Origin: Actinomycetes bacterium
Lineage (GTDB): Bacteria > Actinomycetota > Acidimicrobiia > Acidimicrobiales > Palsa-688
Direction of reading: 5' to 3'
DNA: 64,000 nucleotides
Assembly (NCBI GenBank): GCA_021808665.1
Contig: JAKBBA010000001.1
Location: forward strand, 1-64,000
Position 1 is the first letter of the stretch, and every line of letters starts with the position of its first letter. A model generated the notes under the pieces. That model was not told where the DNA came from, ran no database searches, and saw only the letters and a program-made list of their open reading frames with translations. Shown here piece by piece: positions 26,801 to 35,350 of this stretch. A program made the translations under genes and the position numbers.

Positions 26801-27748
26801 TCATGTCTTAGACCCTCCGCCTACGACCGCTTCGACGGCGCGCATCCGAGCGCTCTTAGCTCGGTGATTTCGCTGTAGCTCCGACTGCGACGGTCTGCGG
26901 GCACCACGGAACATCAACTCCACCTTCGGCGCTGCGCCGCACATACATGGAAGTTGCGGGGGGCACGTGCAACCGCCGGTTGAGGCCCACCGGAAACGGT
27001 CTTTGACGATCCTGTCCTCGCCGGAGTGGTACGAAAGCACTACGAAACGGCCGGCTGGTGCCAGGCGACCAATCAGAGAGTCCACGGCAGGGCCGAGGAG
27101 GACCAGTTCGTCGTTGACGGCCACGCGCAACGCTTGGAACACTCGCCGAGCCGGATGACCTCCGCTTCGCCGTAGAGCGGCAGGTATGGCGGAGGTGACG
27201 ACGTCCGCCAAAGCGGTCGTCGTGCTCAGCGGGCGCCCATCGACGATGGCCCTCGCTATTCTCCCAGCCATGCGGGTCTCGCCGTGCTCGCTGAACAGGC
27301 GTGCCAGCTCAGCCGCCGACCAACCATTGACTATCGCCTCAGCTTTAAGCGGGCTCGAAGGGTCCATCCGCATGTCAAGGGGACCATCCAGCTTGTAGCT
27401 AAAGCCACGTTCGCCGCGATCGAGTTGGGGCGAACTGACACCCAGGTCCATTAGAACGGCCGACAGAGGCGCTCTCGTTGCGGCCTCAAGGATCTCGGGC
27501 GCTCTGGCGAAGCTCCCCCGCTCGAGCTGGATCCGGTCCTGAAAGCCGGTCAGGGCCTCTTGGGCTGCGTGCAGGGCATCGGGGTCCTTGTCGATACCGA
27601 CGAGCGCTAGTTGCGGCGCCTTCTCCAGGAGAGCCTTGGCGTGGCCAGCCCCTCCGACAGTGCAGTCCAAGTAGATGCCGGCGGGAGTGTTCGCTAGGAG
27701 CTCGACCACCTCGTAGAGCATCACAGGCTCGTGCGTAAAGCCGTTCAC
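26801..27748 (-). CDS. rsmH: 16S rRNA (cytosine1402-N4)-methyltransferase RsmH (MraW)
   Basis: RsmH methylates N4 of C1402 in the 16S rRNA P site. It opens with FTHEPVMLYEVVELL, has the SAM motif YLDCTVGGAGHAKALLE, LMDLGVSSPQLDRGERGFSY, and VVLSYHSGEDRIVKDRF (SLED is more common than SGED). A Cys-rich segment, TGGCTCPPQLPCMCG, comes near the end. The GTG at 27748 follows a GAGG-type site by about 8 bases and gives 315 residues. The much longer open frame upstream overlaps mraZ in another frame and is not used. Confidence 0.94.
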   Translation of the reverse strand: MNGFTHEPVMLYEVVELLANTPAGIYLDCTVGGAGHAKALLEKAPQLALVGIDKDPDALHAAQEALTGFQDRIQLERGSFARAPEILEAATRAPLSAVLMDLGVSSPQLDRGERGFSYKLDGPLDMRMDPSSPLKAEAIVNGWSAAELARLFSEHGETRMAGRIARAIVDGRPLSTTTALADVVTSAIPAALRRSGGHPARRVFQALRVAVNDELVLLGPAVDSLIGRLAPAGRFVVLSYHSGEDRIVKDRFRWASTGGCTCPPQLPCMCGAAPKVELMFRGARRPSQSELQRNHRAKSARMRAVEAVVGGGSKT

Positions 27749-27915
27749 CGCTGGGCCTCGGGCAATCCGCAGCCCCTCGACCAGCCAGCCGTCGGGATGT
27801 CTCCCCGGTTCGGGCGAGCGGGAGCAGGAGACGGAGAAGGGGACTCCCGCCCTGCTGGTCGGAGGGCTGCGCATAGCCCGATGCTGGCACCTTGCGAGTA
27901 GGCCATGACGAAGTA

Positions 27916-28338
27916 TCAGACCCCTACACCGAGCATGGCGTCGCCCGCCGCCTCTTGAACGGCCCACGCCGTCGGGTTCCACAGTTCTATGTGGGTGAGA
28001 GCACCCATCACCAACACAGTCGAACCCTCCCCCAGACGGGCAAAATCTCGGAGGTAGGCTGGTAGAGCGAGACGTCCCTGTGCATCCAAGTCGAGTTCCG
28101 TAGAGCCCACCGAGAAGGCGCGAGCGCGGTTCCTGTCCTCGGTGCTGCCGTCCAACAGCGGTGCCATCTCGGCGGCTTTCAACTCGAACGCCGCTGGAGT
28201 CCAGACGGCCAGGCACCCTTCGTTGTACTTGGACACAACCGCTGAAGCTTCGAAGCTCAAACGGAAGCGGCGCGGCAAGATGATCCGCCCTTTCCCGTCC
28301 AGGGAGTGCTCGTATCTCCCTACGAACTTCGTTTCCAC
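27916..28338 (-). CDS. mraZ: Transcriptional regulator MraZ
   Basis: MraZ has two tandem SpoVT-AbrB swapped-hairpin repeats. The first is FVGRYEHSLDGKGRIILPRR with FR following; the second is FSVGSTELDLDAQGRLALPA. It forms ring oligomers that bind repeats upstream of its own gene and, in E. coli, represses the dcw operon. Such repeats are visible at 28375-28399. GTG 28338 begins METKFVGRY. The gene is the first of the dcw cluster, 168 bases ahead of rsmH. Confidence 0.95.
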   Translation of the reverse strand: METKFVGRYEHSLDGKGRIILPRRFRLSFEASAVVSKYNEGCLAVWTPAAFELKAAEMAPLLDGSTEDRNRARAFSVGSTELDLDAQGRLALPAYLRDFARLGEGSTVLVMGALTHIELWNPTAWAVQEAAGDAMLGVGV

Positions 28339-28374
28339 GTGCCACTGACTCCGTCCTCTGAGCGCACAGGGTCC

Positions 28375-28399
28375 CTCCCTTTCGCGCCACCATGCCCCA
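28375..28399 (-). promoter_or_regulatory. MraZ operator boxes
   Basis: On the minus strand TGGGG (28399-28395), TGGCG (28389-28385) and GGGAG (28379-28375) start exactly 10 bases apart. A further TGGGG lies 20 bases upstream (28419-28415). MraZ is known to bind three 5-base TGGGN-type repeats with 5-base spacers upstream of mraZ; this matches in unit, spacing and place. The first box touches the predicted -10 hexamer, so binding should block transcription. Confidence 0.7.
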
Positions 28400-28428
28400 C
28401 TTTATGGCCTGTTCCCCCACCGTGTCAA
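28399..28428 (-). promoter_or_regulatory. mraZ / dcw promoter
   Basis: On the minus strand TTGACA (28428-28423) and TAAAGT (28404-28399) are separated by 18 bases, a near-ideal sigma70-type promoter. The start codon of mraZ is about 60 bases downstream, leaving a leader that contains the MraZ boxes. Confidence 0.7.
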
Positions 28429-28585
28429 TCGTTGTTGGGCGCGAGGCGCGCAGTTAGGACTGGAACGCGCTTGTCGACCGCGGCGGAACCGGCTGAGGGA
28501 ACTCCGCTACGCGTACCACTTGAGCGCCTCAGCCTGCGACGCAAGAGGCAATATGCAAGGCGACCGCCTCGGTGGCTTTGGCCTT

Positions 28586-29323
28586 CTACTCGTCTAACAA
28601 CAGACGCACGAACGCCGCCGCAAGGTGCTCCCCCAATGGCTTGCCCAAGCCGCAGGCCACCCCCGTCAGCTGTCCTAGCTTGGCTTCCTCCGGCTTTCTG
28701 AGTAAAGCGGCGTGCAGTCCGGGATCCCAGTTCAAAAGTGCGGCAGATTGGAACAAAGCTCCGGACTGCGTGCGCCGCTGCGATATTCCCACGACCTTGC
28801 GCCCTCCCAAAGTGACCTCGCCCGGCCCCAGACCAGCGAAGCACACCACCTTGGACCAGGGGCTATGACTCATAGGACCGTCCCAGACCATCGCCGAGGC
28901 GCCAATGGCTTTCGCCCAGAGCCCTCCCAGCCATCTTGCGGCCTTCGAGATATCGGGCTGGAACAGGACGTCACCTGCCGGCACGAACACGTCGACCCAG
29001 ACGACCTCCCCGGGTCCGACCAGCACGGCGCTACCTCCGCTGCGCCTACGTGCGATGTCCACGTCAGCCCGCCGTGCAACGTCCTCGTTCACGTCTGCCG
29101 CCGACTGGCTAGCTCCGAGCACCAGCGCCCGCTTCGACGCTTCTAGGACTGAGACCAGCCGTACGGATTCTCGCATCGAGGCGATGGATGCGTCATGCAA
29201 TGCGCCGGCTGGCCCGTTGCGGCGCAACACCGTCCAGTCTCTGTAGCGCTGTAGATCGGCTCCGAGACCGGGGATCAAGATCGCACGGTCAAGCCGAGAG
29301 AACGCTCTCAGCGCCAGACCCAA
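28586..29323 (-). CDS. Lipoate-protein ligase A family protein
   Basis: A 245-residue BPL/LplA/LipB-fold protein. It has [20 protein letters not shown] for the nucleotide and lipoyl loop and [20 protein letters not shown] with the catalytic-type lysine, then [18 protein letters not shown]. The family attaches lipoyl, octanoyl or biotinyl groups to carrier lysines. The sequence does not show the acyl group or target, so no symbol is given. TTG 29323 is preceded by GGAG at 8 bases but overlaps the HNH gene by 35 bases; a TTG at 29278 would avoid the overlap. No lipA or carrier-protein gene is near. Confidence 0.78.
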   Translation of the reverse strand: MGLALRAFSRLDRAILIPGLGADLQRYRDWTVLRRNGPAGALHDASIASMRESVRLVSVLEASKRALVLGASQSAADVNEDVARRADVDIARRRSGGSAVLVGPGEVVWVDVFVPAGDVLFQPDISKAARWLGGLWAKAIGASAMVWDGPMSHSPWSKVVCFAGLGPGEVTLGGRKVVGISQRRTQSGALFQSAALLNWDPGLHAALLRKPEEAKLGQLTGVACGLGKPLGEHLAAAFVRLLLDE

Positions 29324-29804
29324 GGTACGCGCTCCACTCGCTGCGCATCCTCGCGCTCGCCACCAGCAGAAACGTACGTTGGCGCGGAGGGGTCGGCGGA
29401 TGCCTCAGCCGCATCCCGATCTCTTCCAAGAGCCGGTCCTTCTTGTGAAAGTTGCACGCGCGGCACGCTGCGACGACATTGTCCCAGGAGTGGCCCCCAC
29501 CTCTGGACTTGGGCACCACGTGGTCGATGCTCTCGGCCTCCGCACCGCAATACTGGCACTTATGACCGTCCCGGGCGAAAACTGCCCTGCGGTTCAGAGC
29601 GGCCCGGGCGTGATAGGGGACCTTCACGTAGTACCTCATCCGCACCACCGACGGCTCCTCGAAGCAAAGCTTCTCGGATCGAAGCACCCGATCTGAAGGG
29701 TGGAGCAACTCGGCTTTGTGCTCCAGCGTCAGCATAAGGGCTCGCCGAGACGACACGACGCAAAGAGGCTCATAGGTGGCATTGAGGACAAGAGCCTGCG
29801 TCAT
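29289..29804 (-). CDS. HNH endonuclease family protein
   Basis: A 171-residue protein with an N-terminal half seen in actinobacterial HNH proteins ([20 protein letters not shown]) and a complete HNH/zinc centre: [20 protein letters not shown], then [12 protein letters not shown]. The two CxxC pairs hold zinc, and the D-H-V plus N residues form the active site. It is a stand-alone chromosomal HNH protein commonly found in Actinobacteria; no phage or toxin context is visible, and the substrate is unknown. The ATG at 29804 is clear. Confidence 0.87.
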   Translation of the reverse strand: MTQALVLNATYEPLCVVSSRRALMLTLEHKAELLHPSDRVLRSEKLCFEEPSVVRMRYYVKVPYHARAALNRRAVFARDGHKCQYCGAEAESIDHVVPKSRGGGHSWDNVVAACRACNFHKKDRLLEEIGMRLRHPPTPPRQRTFLLVASARMRSEWSAYLGSGAESVLSA

Positions 29805-29902
29805 GCCACTCTTCTCTTATCGCCTGGAATGCCCCAACGGGTCGGCTGAAAGTATCGCTCGTCGAGCGAGGCGGGAGCTTCGTATGCTCACGACTTCTGA
29901 TC

Positions 29903-30151
29903 TTAGTCTGCACCCGCAGTCATCCGCTTGCACCACTCTAGATAGTCGATCACGTCACCCGAGGCCGCCTCGTCCTCATGCCCGTACATCGTCTGCAAGC
30001 GAAACCGTAGGTAGTCGAGCCTAGGTAACGGGATCGGCGGCCACGTGACCCACCAACGATGCGGAACGAACCTCGTCAATACCGCCCACAGGTCAGGACG
30101 GCGAAGAAGTGCCTTTGCGATGCCGGCAGTGGCGAAAGTATTAGGCCGCAC
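29903..30151 (-). CDS. Small protein of unknown function, Trp/Arg/Pro-rich
   Basis: An 82-residue protein without a recognised domain. Its core, AKALLRRPDLWAVLTRFVP, then RWWVTWPPIPLPRLDYLRFR and LQTMYG, ends with an acidic segment and DVIDYLEWCKRM. The pattern (RRPDLW near the N-terminus, LPxxxYLRFRLxTMYG, and a C-terminal YLxWC) matches small proteins I recall in many actinobacterial genomes, usually annotated as hypothetical. The GTG at 30151 is the only good in-frame start before the conserved core. The longer open frame upstream would run across the moxR start on the other strand. It is divergent from moxR. Confidence 0.6.
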   Translation of the reverse strand: MRPNTFATAGIAKALLRRPDLWAVLTRFVPHRWWVTWPPIPLPRLDYLRFRLQTMYGHEDEAASGDVIDYLEWCKRMTAGAD

Positions 30152-30194
30152 ACCTACTACGCTAAACGAAAGAAGAATCGCTGCGGAGGACTTG

Positions 30195-31181
30195 ATGGAC
30201 CGACAACCCGCGACCGCCGTGGTGGTCGAACCGTTCCGCGAGTTGTTCCGGTCCATCGTGGCGAACGTGGCCACGGTCGTACGCGGCAAAGACTCTACGG
30301 TCGAACTTGCGGTCATCTGCCTTCTCAGCGAAGGTCACCTCTTAATAGAGGACGTTCCCGGCGTAGGAAAGACCACGCTTGCAAAGGCCCTAGCGAGAAG
30401 CTTCGACCTGGAATGCCATCGGATTCAGTTCACACCCGATCTCCTGCCCTCTGACGTGACCGGGGTGAGCCTGTACAACCGGGATACGACGTCATTTTCT
30501 TTCCGACCGGGTCCGATCTTCGCGAACGTCGTCATTGCCGACGAGATTAACCGTGCGTCGCCCAAGACCCAGTCAGCCCTTTTGGAGGCGATGCAGGAAC
30601 GCCAAGTCTCAACTGACGACATGACAAGGCCCCTACCGGAGCCTTTTATGGTCGTTGCCACTCAAAACCCGGTAGAGCACGAGGGCACCTACCCTCTGCC
30701 CGAAAGTCAGATCGACAGGTTCCTGATGCGGCTAAGCCTCGGCTACCCAGATAAGGCGTCAGAGCTGGCGATGCTCGTCGCAGCCGGCGAAGTCTCTGCG
30801 GGTCCGGAGGTTCTACCTGTAGTAGCCGACAGGGGAACGGTTCTTGCGATGATCCGTGCAGTCAAAGCCGTCTACGTGGCGGGCTCCCTTCGCGAGTACA
30901 TAGTCGAGCTCGCCAGCGCCACCCGTCACAACCCTGCGATAACGCTTGGCATGTCACCTCGCTCGACGCTGGCCTTGCAGCGCGCAGCGCAAGGGCTGGC
31001 AGCATCTGCGGGGCGCACCTATGTAACGCCAGACGACATCAAGACAGTCTTTGCCCCTGTTGTAGCGCATCGGATTGTCCTGCAACCGTCGCTAGTGGCC
31101 TCGGGAGCGGAGGTCGGCGACATCCTCCGTGAGGTCGAACGGTCGATCCGGGTTCCCGCCGGGCGGACCTCGGCGATCTGA
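30195..31181 (+). CDS. MoxR-family AAA+ ATPase
   Basis: A MoxR ATPase of 328 residues. Walker A is DVPGVGKTTLAKALA (about 53-67), Walker B with the helix insert ADEINRASPKTQSALLEAMQ, and sensor 1 VVATQNPVEHEGTYPLPESQ. MoxR proteins act as chaperones with VWA/DUF58 partners. The ATG at 30195 follows GGAGGA by 4 bases; an earlier ATG lacks such a site and would overlap the divergent small gene. It is the first gene of a moxR-DUF58-transglutaminase operon common in Actinobacteria. Confidence 0.93.
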   Translation: MDRQPATAVVVEPFRELFRSIVANVATVVRGKDSTVELAVICLLSEGHLLIEDVPGVGKTTLAKALARSFDLECHRIQFTPDLLPSDVTGVSLYNRDTTSFSFRPGPIFANVVIADEINRASPKTQSALLEAMQERQVSTDDMTRPLPEPFMVVATQNPVEHEGTYPLPESQIDRFLMRLSLGYPDKASELAMLVAAGEVSAGPEVLPVVADRGTVLAMIRAVKAVYVAGSLREYIVELASATRHNPAITLGMSPRSTLALQRAAQGLAASAGRTYVTPDDIKTVFAPVVAHRIVLQPSLVASGAEVGDILREVERSIRVPAGRTSAI

Positions 31182-31202
31182 CTGGACCTCGGAGCCGCCC
31201 AA

Positions 31203-32510
31203 TTGGCTTTTTATAAGGCCCTCCGAAGCCAAGCTCCAACCCTTGGATCGCACCCGACGGGGTCTTCTGGCGATAGGAGGAGGTCGCCGTACCTAACAAC
31301 GCGGGGTCAGGCGCTTGCGGCGTCGGGCGGAGCTCTCGCTTTGGGGGCTTTCCTTTCGGGGGCCGTCGAGCTGTACGGTCTTGCCGTTGCCTGCCTGGTG
31401 TTGGTGACCGTTGCATGGGTGCGGTTGAGGACGGTGTCTTGGAACGTGTCGGTCACGCGTACCGTCGTGCCCACACGTTTTTCTAGCGGAGCAAGCAGCC
31501 GGGTCGAGCTCGTGGCCCGCAATAGCGCTTCCAAACCCTCCCCCGAGGCCGAGGGCAGGGACCCGTTGGGTAGCAGCGGACGGGCAGCCCGATTCAACAT
31601 CGCATCGATGCAGCCCGGCGAAGAAAGACGAACGACCTACCAGCTGCCGCCTTTACGACGAGGGGTGTACCAGCTCGGTCCCCTTAGCGTCCTCGTGGGC
31701 GATCCATTCGGCCTGGCAGAGTTGGAGCAACGAAGCGCGGGTGAGGCGACACTGGTGGTGCACCCACGCTTTGAAGTCCTCCCATACACCTCGCTGCACT
31801 CCGGAAGCCGCCCCTCCTTCGGTCACGTCCGGCTAGCTGGCGGCCCGGATCCAGACAGTTTCCTTCTCCGCCGCTACGTCGCCGGAGACGACCTTAGACG
31901 AGTCCACTGGCCCACGACGGCCCGCGTAGGTGAGCTCACTCTCCGCCAAGACGAACCCCGAGGCAACGACCTAGTCGTAGTCGTCGCCGACCTTCGCATG
32001 GACAAGAGTGAGACCGCGCGGTCCGCCGTCGACGACGCGTTCGAAGCCGTCCTCGAATCAGCTGCGACCATCTGCTCAGTGTGGATCCGCTCTGGTAGCG
32101 AAGTCCGCCTTTTGACCAGTGCCGGCTACGACTCGGGGCCGGGCTGCGGCCCTGGTCACTTCACGGCCATCCTCGACGGCCTCGCGGCTTCAGAGCCCCA
32201 CGCTCCGGGCGGCCCGCCCGTCCGGCTGGGATTTTCAGCGGGCTGCATACCAATCACGATCGTCACGACCGATAGGTGCACGCCTTCTCTTTTGGGCGAC
32301 CTAACCGGACGCCAACCGGCTCAGAGCGACACGGTAGTGGTCATAGCAACGGTTGGCGAAGGCTTCGACGAGACAGCGAACGGCAGGCACTCTCCCGACG
32401 ACGGGGACCCCGGTCTTCTAGCGAATCTTGCCAACGTGCACCGATCGCTCTACGTGCCGGTAGGTAGCACCCTCGGGCGTCAGATGGCACGGGGCGACGG
32501 CGCGAGATGA
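31203..32510 (+). CDS. DUF58 domain protein, membrane-anchored
   Basis: A 435-residue protein with a variable N-terminus, two adjacent membrane helices (about residues 36-78, with ALALGAFLSGAVELYGLAVA) and the DUF58 block. The signature is DSFLLRRYVAGDDLRRVHWP, then ELTLRQDEPRG; the C-terminal part has the VWA-like fold of this family. It works with MoxR in an unknown way. TTG 31203 is chosen because GGAG precedes it by 8 bases. Its stop overlaps the transglutaminase gene as ATGA. Confidence 0.88.
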   Translation: MAFYKALRSQAPTLGSHPTGSSGDRRRSPYLTTRGQALAASGGALALGAFLSGAVELYGLAVACLVLVTVAWVRLRTVSWNVSVTRTVVPTRFSSGASSRVELVARNSASKPSPEAEGRDPLGSSGRAARFNIASMQPGEERRTTYQLPPLRRGVYQLGPLSVLVGDPFGLAELEQRSAGEATLVVHPRFEVLPYTSLHSGSRPSFGHVRLAGGPDPDSFLLRRYVAGDDLRRVHWPTTARVGELTLRQDEPRGNDLVVVVADLRMDKSETARSAVDDAFEAVLESAATICSVWIRSGSEVRLLTSAGYDSGPGCGPGHFTAILDGLAASEPHAPGGPPVRLGFSAGCIPITIVTTDRCTPSLLGDLTGRQPAQSDTVVVIATVGEGFDETANGRHSPDDGDPGLLANLANVHRSLYVPVGSTLGRQMARGDGAR

Positions 32511-34897
32511 GACCGCTACGGGACTCGTCTCGCGGTCGCCCCCCCAGCCGCGCGGGTAGAGATCGGTTCGGATACGGCCGGCTGGTCGCGTTGACGGGGG
32601 TTATGTTAGCTAGTTCCGCCGGCCTATTCCGGGTCTTTGTCGGCACAGGCTGGGTTGGCCCAGTGTCATTGACGGTGGTGTGCTCCGCCGGCGCCGCCTG
32701 GGTGATAGCGCTAAGTTGGGGGCAGCCCGTCTGGGGGGCCCTGGCAGGGATCTGCGCGACCGTTCTCGCGGTAAGTTGGACAGTCTTTCCTACGACCACG
32801 ACGTGGGGTGTTCCAACCTCCTCGACGCTAAAGGCTTTGCGCAGCGCGCTGGACAGCATAGGTCCGGACATCGCAAGTTCCGCCCCTCCGGTCCATGTCA
32901 CCCCCGGATTCGCCCTCCTGGCGGCCGGCGGAGCTGGCCTTTTGACGATCGCTGCTGTCGTGCAGGCGTCGCAGCGCCACGCGAGCGTCCTGGCGCTGTT
33001 CCCGTCGCTGGCGATGTTTATAGCAGCGATCCCAGCCGCACGCGGAGGCGGACGCTTCTACGTCGTGTTGTCGTACTGCGTGGCCGCCTGCGGCTACCTC
33101 TACGCGGACTCAGCCTTGTCCAGGCCGATCACGTGGTTCGGCGGGGTTCGTCGAGGAGGGCGAGCGTCCAGGGGATCCACCGCTGTGATCACCACCCTGG
33201 CGAGCGTGATCCTTGCAGCCTCCGTTACGGTCCTGCTGCCCGGAGTCGACGGGTCGGGGGTCCTCGGGTGGGGTGGTGCTAGTGGCGGGGCGGGGCAGCG
33301 GATAGTGCCTAACCCGCTGGTGTCACTGCAGACCCGTCTCTTGGACGAGTCCAACACTCCGGTATTCAAGGTTCAAGCCAGCGTCGGCTCCTACTGGCAG
33401 CTGACCACCCTGGACCTCTTCGACGGAACGACTTGGAGCTCCGAGGGATCCTACAGTGGGTTCAGTTCGAGGCTCCCGGGCGCAGCCGAGGTCCCCAGCG
33501 GCACTCAAGTGGATAAGGCCACTTTCACGATACAGAACCTCGACTCTGTGTGGCTTCCGGACCAGTTCAACCCGATATCGGTTCAAGGTGCCAAGGGAGT
33601 GTCTTACGATGCCGGCAGCGACAGCCTCCTGGTCGCCGGATCTACGTCCAACGGCATGTCCTATACCGTCACCTCGTACCGTTACCTGGCAGATCTGAGC
33701 GCCGCTGATCTCGCCTCAGCGGCTCCCACACAGGCTCCCGCAGTCGACACGGCCCTACCGAGCTCCGTCCCTCAGAGCGTCAAGCTGCTTGCGCAGCAGA
33801 TCACCGCCAACGCCTCCAGCCAGTACGCCAAGGCGCTTGCCATACAGGGCTACCTGACCAGCCCCTTATTTCGCTACACCCTTCAGCCGCCAACGGACGG
33901 TTCCGGCACTACAGCGCTTACCACGTTCCTCTTCGACACCAGGGCGGGTTACTGCCAACAGTTCGCCGCAGCCTTCGCTGTCTTGGCACGCGAGGTCGGC
34001 GTCCCTACAAGGCTCGGTGTCGGCTTTGCCACCGGGAACGCTGTCACAGGTGGCTACCAAGTCCTCGACTCGGACGCGCACACCTGGCCCGAGGTGTACT
34101 TCGGCCCCCAGTACGGGTGGGTGCCCTTCGAGCCCACACCAGGTTTCTCCGTCCCGGGAGCCAACGGCTACGACCCTGTCGCGTCCTCCTCCGCTCAGCT
34201 AACCCCTCAAAGCCCTAACACTGCGGCACCGGCCAACCCCTCGGCGACAGTCCCAGCGGGGCACGCGAAGGCGGCCGCGGGGCAGAGCAGCAGCTCCGGA
34301 TCGGCCGCCGACGCTCAGACGGCTACAGGTAACTCCAAAGGCTCTTCGACCCCATGGTGGTTGGCGCCCCTTGCCCTCGCCGGCCTCGTCTTGGCCTGGA
34401 TTGGGCTGGCCGGCGCCGCCCGCATCACACGACGCCGAATCAGACGCGTCCTGGCGTCGATGGCGGGGCCGCGTAGCGTCGCCCTTGCCGCCTGGGAGGA
34501 GGCGGAAGAGGAGCTGGCCTGGCTGGGGGTGAGCCGGCACGAATCCGAGACGGTCGGCGAACTTGTTGCCAAGCTCAGCCTGCGGCAGCCTTCGCTCAGC
34601 GTATCTACTTCCCAGGTTCCCAGCACCGACCACGCAGTGGTCGGTGCCGCCGCTTCTGTTCGGAGGAGCGTCTTTTCGACCAGCGACCTAACCAGATTGT
34701 CCGAGCTTGCAGGTCTCGCTGAACGGGCATCCTTCGCACAGACTTTCGATACCGCTTCGGCGAAAGCCGCGCTCAACCTGTCCTCCGAAACTGCCAGAGC
34801 GCTTACAAGAAATCAGAGCCGCCGACAAAGGGTACGGCGCTGGTTGCTAGTCCGACCCCGACTAGAGCGATCCTCTAAGATCAGATCCGAGCGCTGA
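32507..34897 (+). CDS. TgpA-like membrane transglutaminase-domain protein
   Basis: A 796-residue protein with about seven membrane helices in the first 240 residues, a large extracytoplasmic region, and a final membrane helix (APLALAGLVLAWIGLAGAAR) followed by a cytoplasmic tail with DUF4129 character. The transglutaminase core holds Cys in DTRAGYCQQFAAAFAVLAR, His in DSDAHTWPEVYF, and WVPFEPTPGF. TgpA proteins are thought to modify or crosslink envelope proteins. Ser/Ala/Pro-rich linker follows the core. It is the third gene of the moxR operon; its stop is 2 bases from convergent DUF3040. Confidence 0.88.
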   Translation: MRPLRDSSRGRPPSRAGRDRFGYGRLVALTGVMLASSAGLFRVFVGTGWVGPVSLTVVCSAGAAWVIALSWGQPVWGALAGICATVLAVSWTVFPTTTTWGVPTSSTLKALRSALDSIGPDIASSAPPVHVTPGFALLAAGGAGLLTIAAVVQASQRHASVLALFPSLAMFIAAIPAARGGGRFYVVLSYCVAACGYLYADSALSRPITWFGGVRRGGRASRGSTAVITTLASVILAASVTVLLPGVDGSGVLGWGGASGGAGQRIVPNPLVSLQTRLLDESNTPVFKVQASVGSYWQLTTLDLFDGTTWSSEGSYSGFSSRLPGAAEVPSGTQVDKATFTIQNLDSVWLPDQFNPISVQGAKGVSYDAGSDSLLVAGSTSNGMSYTVTSYRYLADLSAADLASAAPTQAPAVDTALPSSVPQSVKLLAQQITANASSQYAKALAIQGYLTSPLFRYTLQPPTDGSGTTALTTFLFDTRAGYCQQFAAAFAVLAREVGVPTRLGVGFATGNAVTGGYQVLDSDAHTWPEVYFGPQYGWVPFEPTPGFSVPGANGYDPVASSSAQLTPQSPNTAAPANPSATVPAGHAKAAAGQSSSSGSAADAQTATGNSKGSSTPWWLAPLALAGLVLAWIGLAGAARITRRRIRRVLASMAGPRSVALAAWEEAEEELAWLGVSRHESETVGELVAKLSLRQPSLSVSTSQVPSTDHAVVGAAASVRRSVFSTSDLTRLSELAGLAERASFAQTFDTASAKAALNLSSETARALTRNQSRRQRVRRWLLVRPRLERSSKIRSER

Positions 34898-34899
34898 GG

Positions 34900-35280
34900 T
34901 CAGATCCGACCGTCACCGCCGAAGCGCTCCCGGAACTTACGCGCCAGTTCGGAGAGCGACTGGTTCGGGTTACGGGAACGTATGGTCTGGGTCATCTGTT
35001 CTACGCCTAGCCTGCTCATGCGTATGAGGTTCGTTGCGAGGACTATTGCGCTGGACAGCATAATGAGAAACCCGACGACCGCTAGCAGCCAGTTGAACGC
35101 GAAGGCTCCCAGAAGCAAGGCCAGGCCCACGACAGAACCGAGGGCAGCCCACTTGCATTTGCGAGCCAAATAGCGCTGAAGGGTCGTCGAAGCGAGCAGT
35201 TCAGCCGATTTGGGGTTTTGCGAGTGGAACTGACGTTCGATCTCGGCAAGTATTCGTTGTTCGTTCTCGTTGAGCGGCAC
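34900..35280 (-). CDS. DUF3040 membrane protein
   Basis: A 126-residue protein starting with MPLNENEQRILAEIERQF, the conserved start of the actinobacterial DUF3040 family, followed by two membrane helices (AALGSVVGLALLLGAFAFNW and VVGFLIMLSSAIVLATNLI). A basic tail follows. The family is largely restricted to Actinobacteria and has no known function; a place near mraZ and dinB is usual. The GTG at 35280 is the only suitable start. Confidence 0.88.
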   Translation of the reverse strand: MPLNENEQRILAEIERQFHSQNPKSAELLASTTLQRYLARKCKWAALGSVVGLALLLGAFAFNWLLAVVGFLIMLSSAIVLATNLIRMSRLGVEQMTQTIRSRNPNQSLSELARKFRERFGGDGRI

Positions 35281-35350
35281 CTTAAGCCTCCAACTCCATC
35301 ATCTCACCACGGAAAAGGTACGGCAACGCGGGCTCCTTGTGTCGCGATCC

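Noticed and set aside
27749..28420. 539-residue frame reading through rsmH and mraZ
   Set aside because: The added part overlaps mraZ in another frame and has Arg/Ser-rich shadow composition; the RsmH family starts at GTG 27748.
29856..29868. Palindrome CGCTCG-T-CGAGCG between the HNH gene and the small gene
   Set aside because: The one-base loop gives only a short effective stem and no T-run; it may be chance in GC-rich DNA.
31182..31210. Terminator between moxR and DUF58 (AGCC/GGCT then T-run)
   Set aside because: The stem is only 4 bp with an 8-base loop, and it would split a known operon.
34881..34909. Direct repeat TCAGATCCGA at the end of the transglutaminase gene
   Set aside because: Two 10-base copies 9 bases apart, one within the coding end; no further copies or structure were seen.
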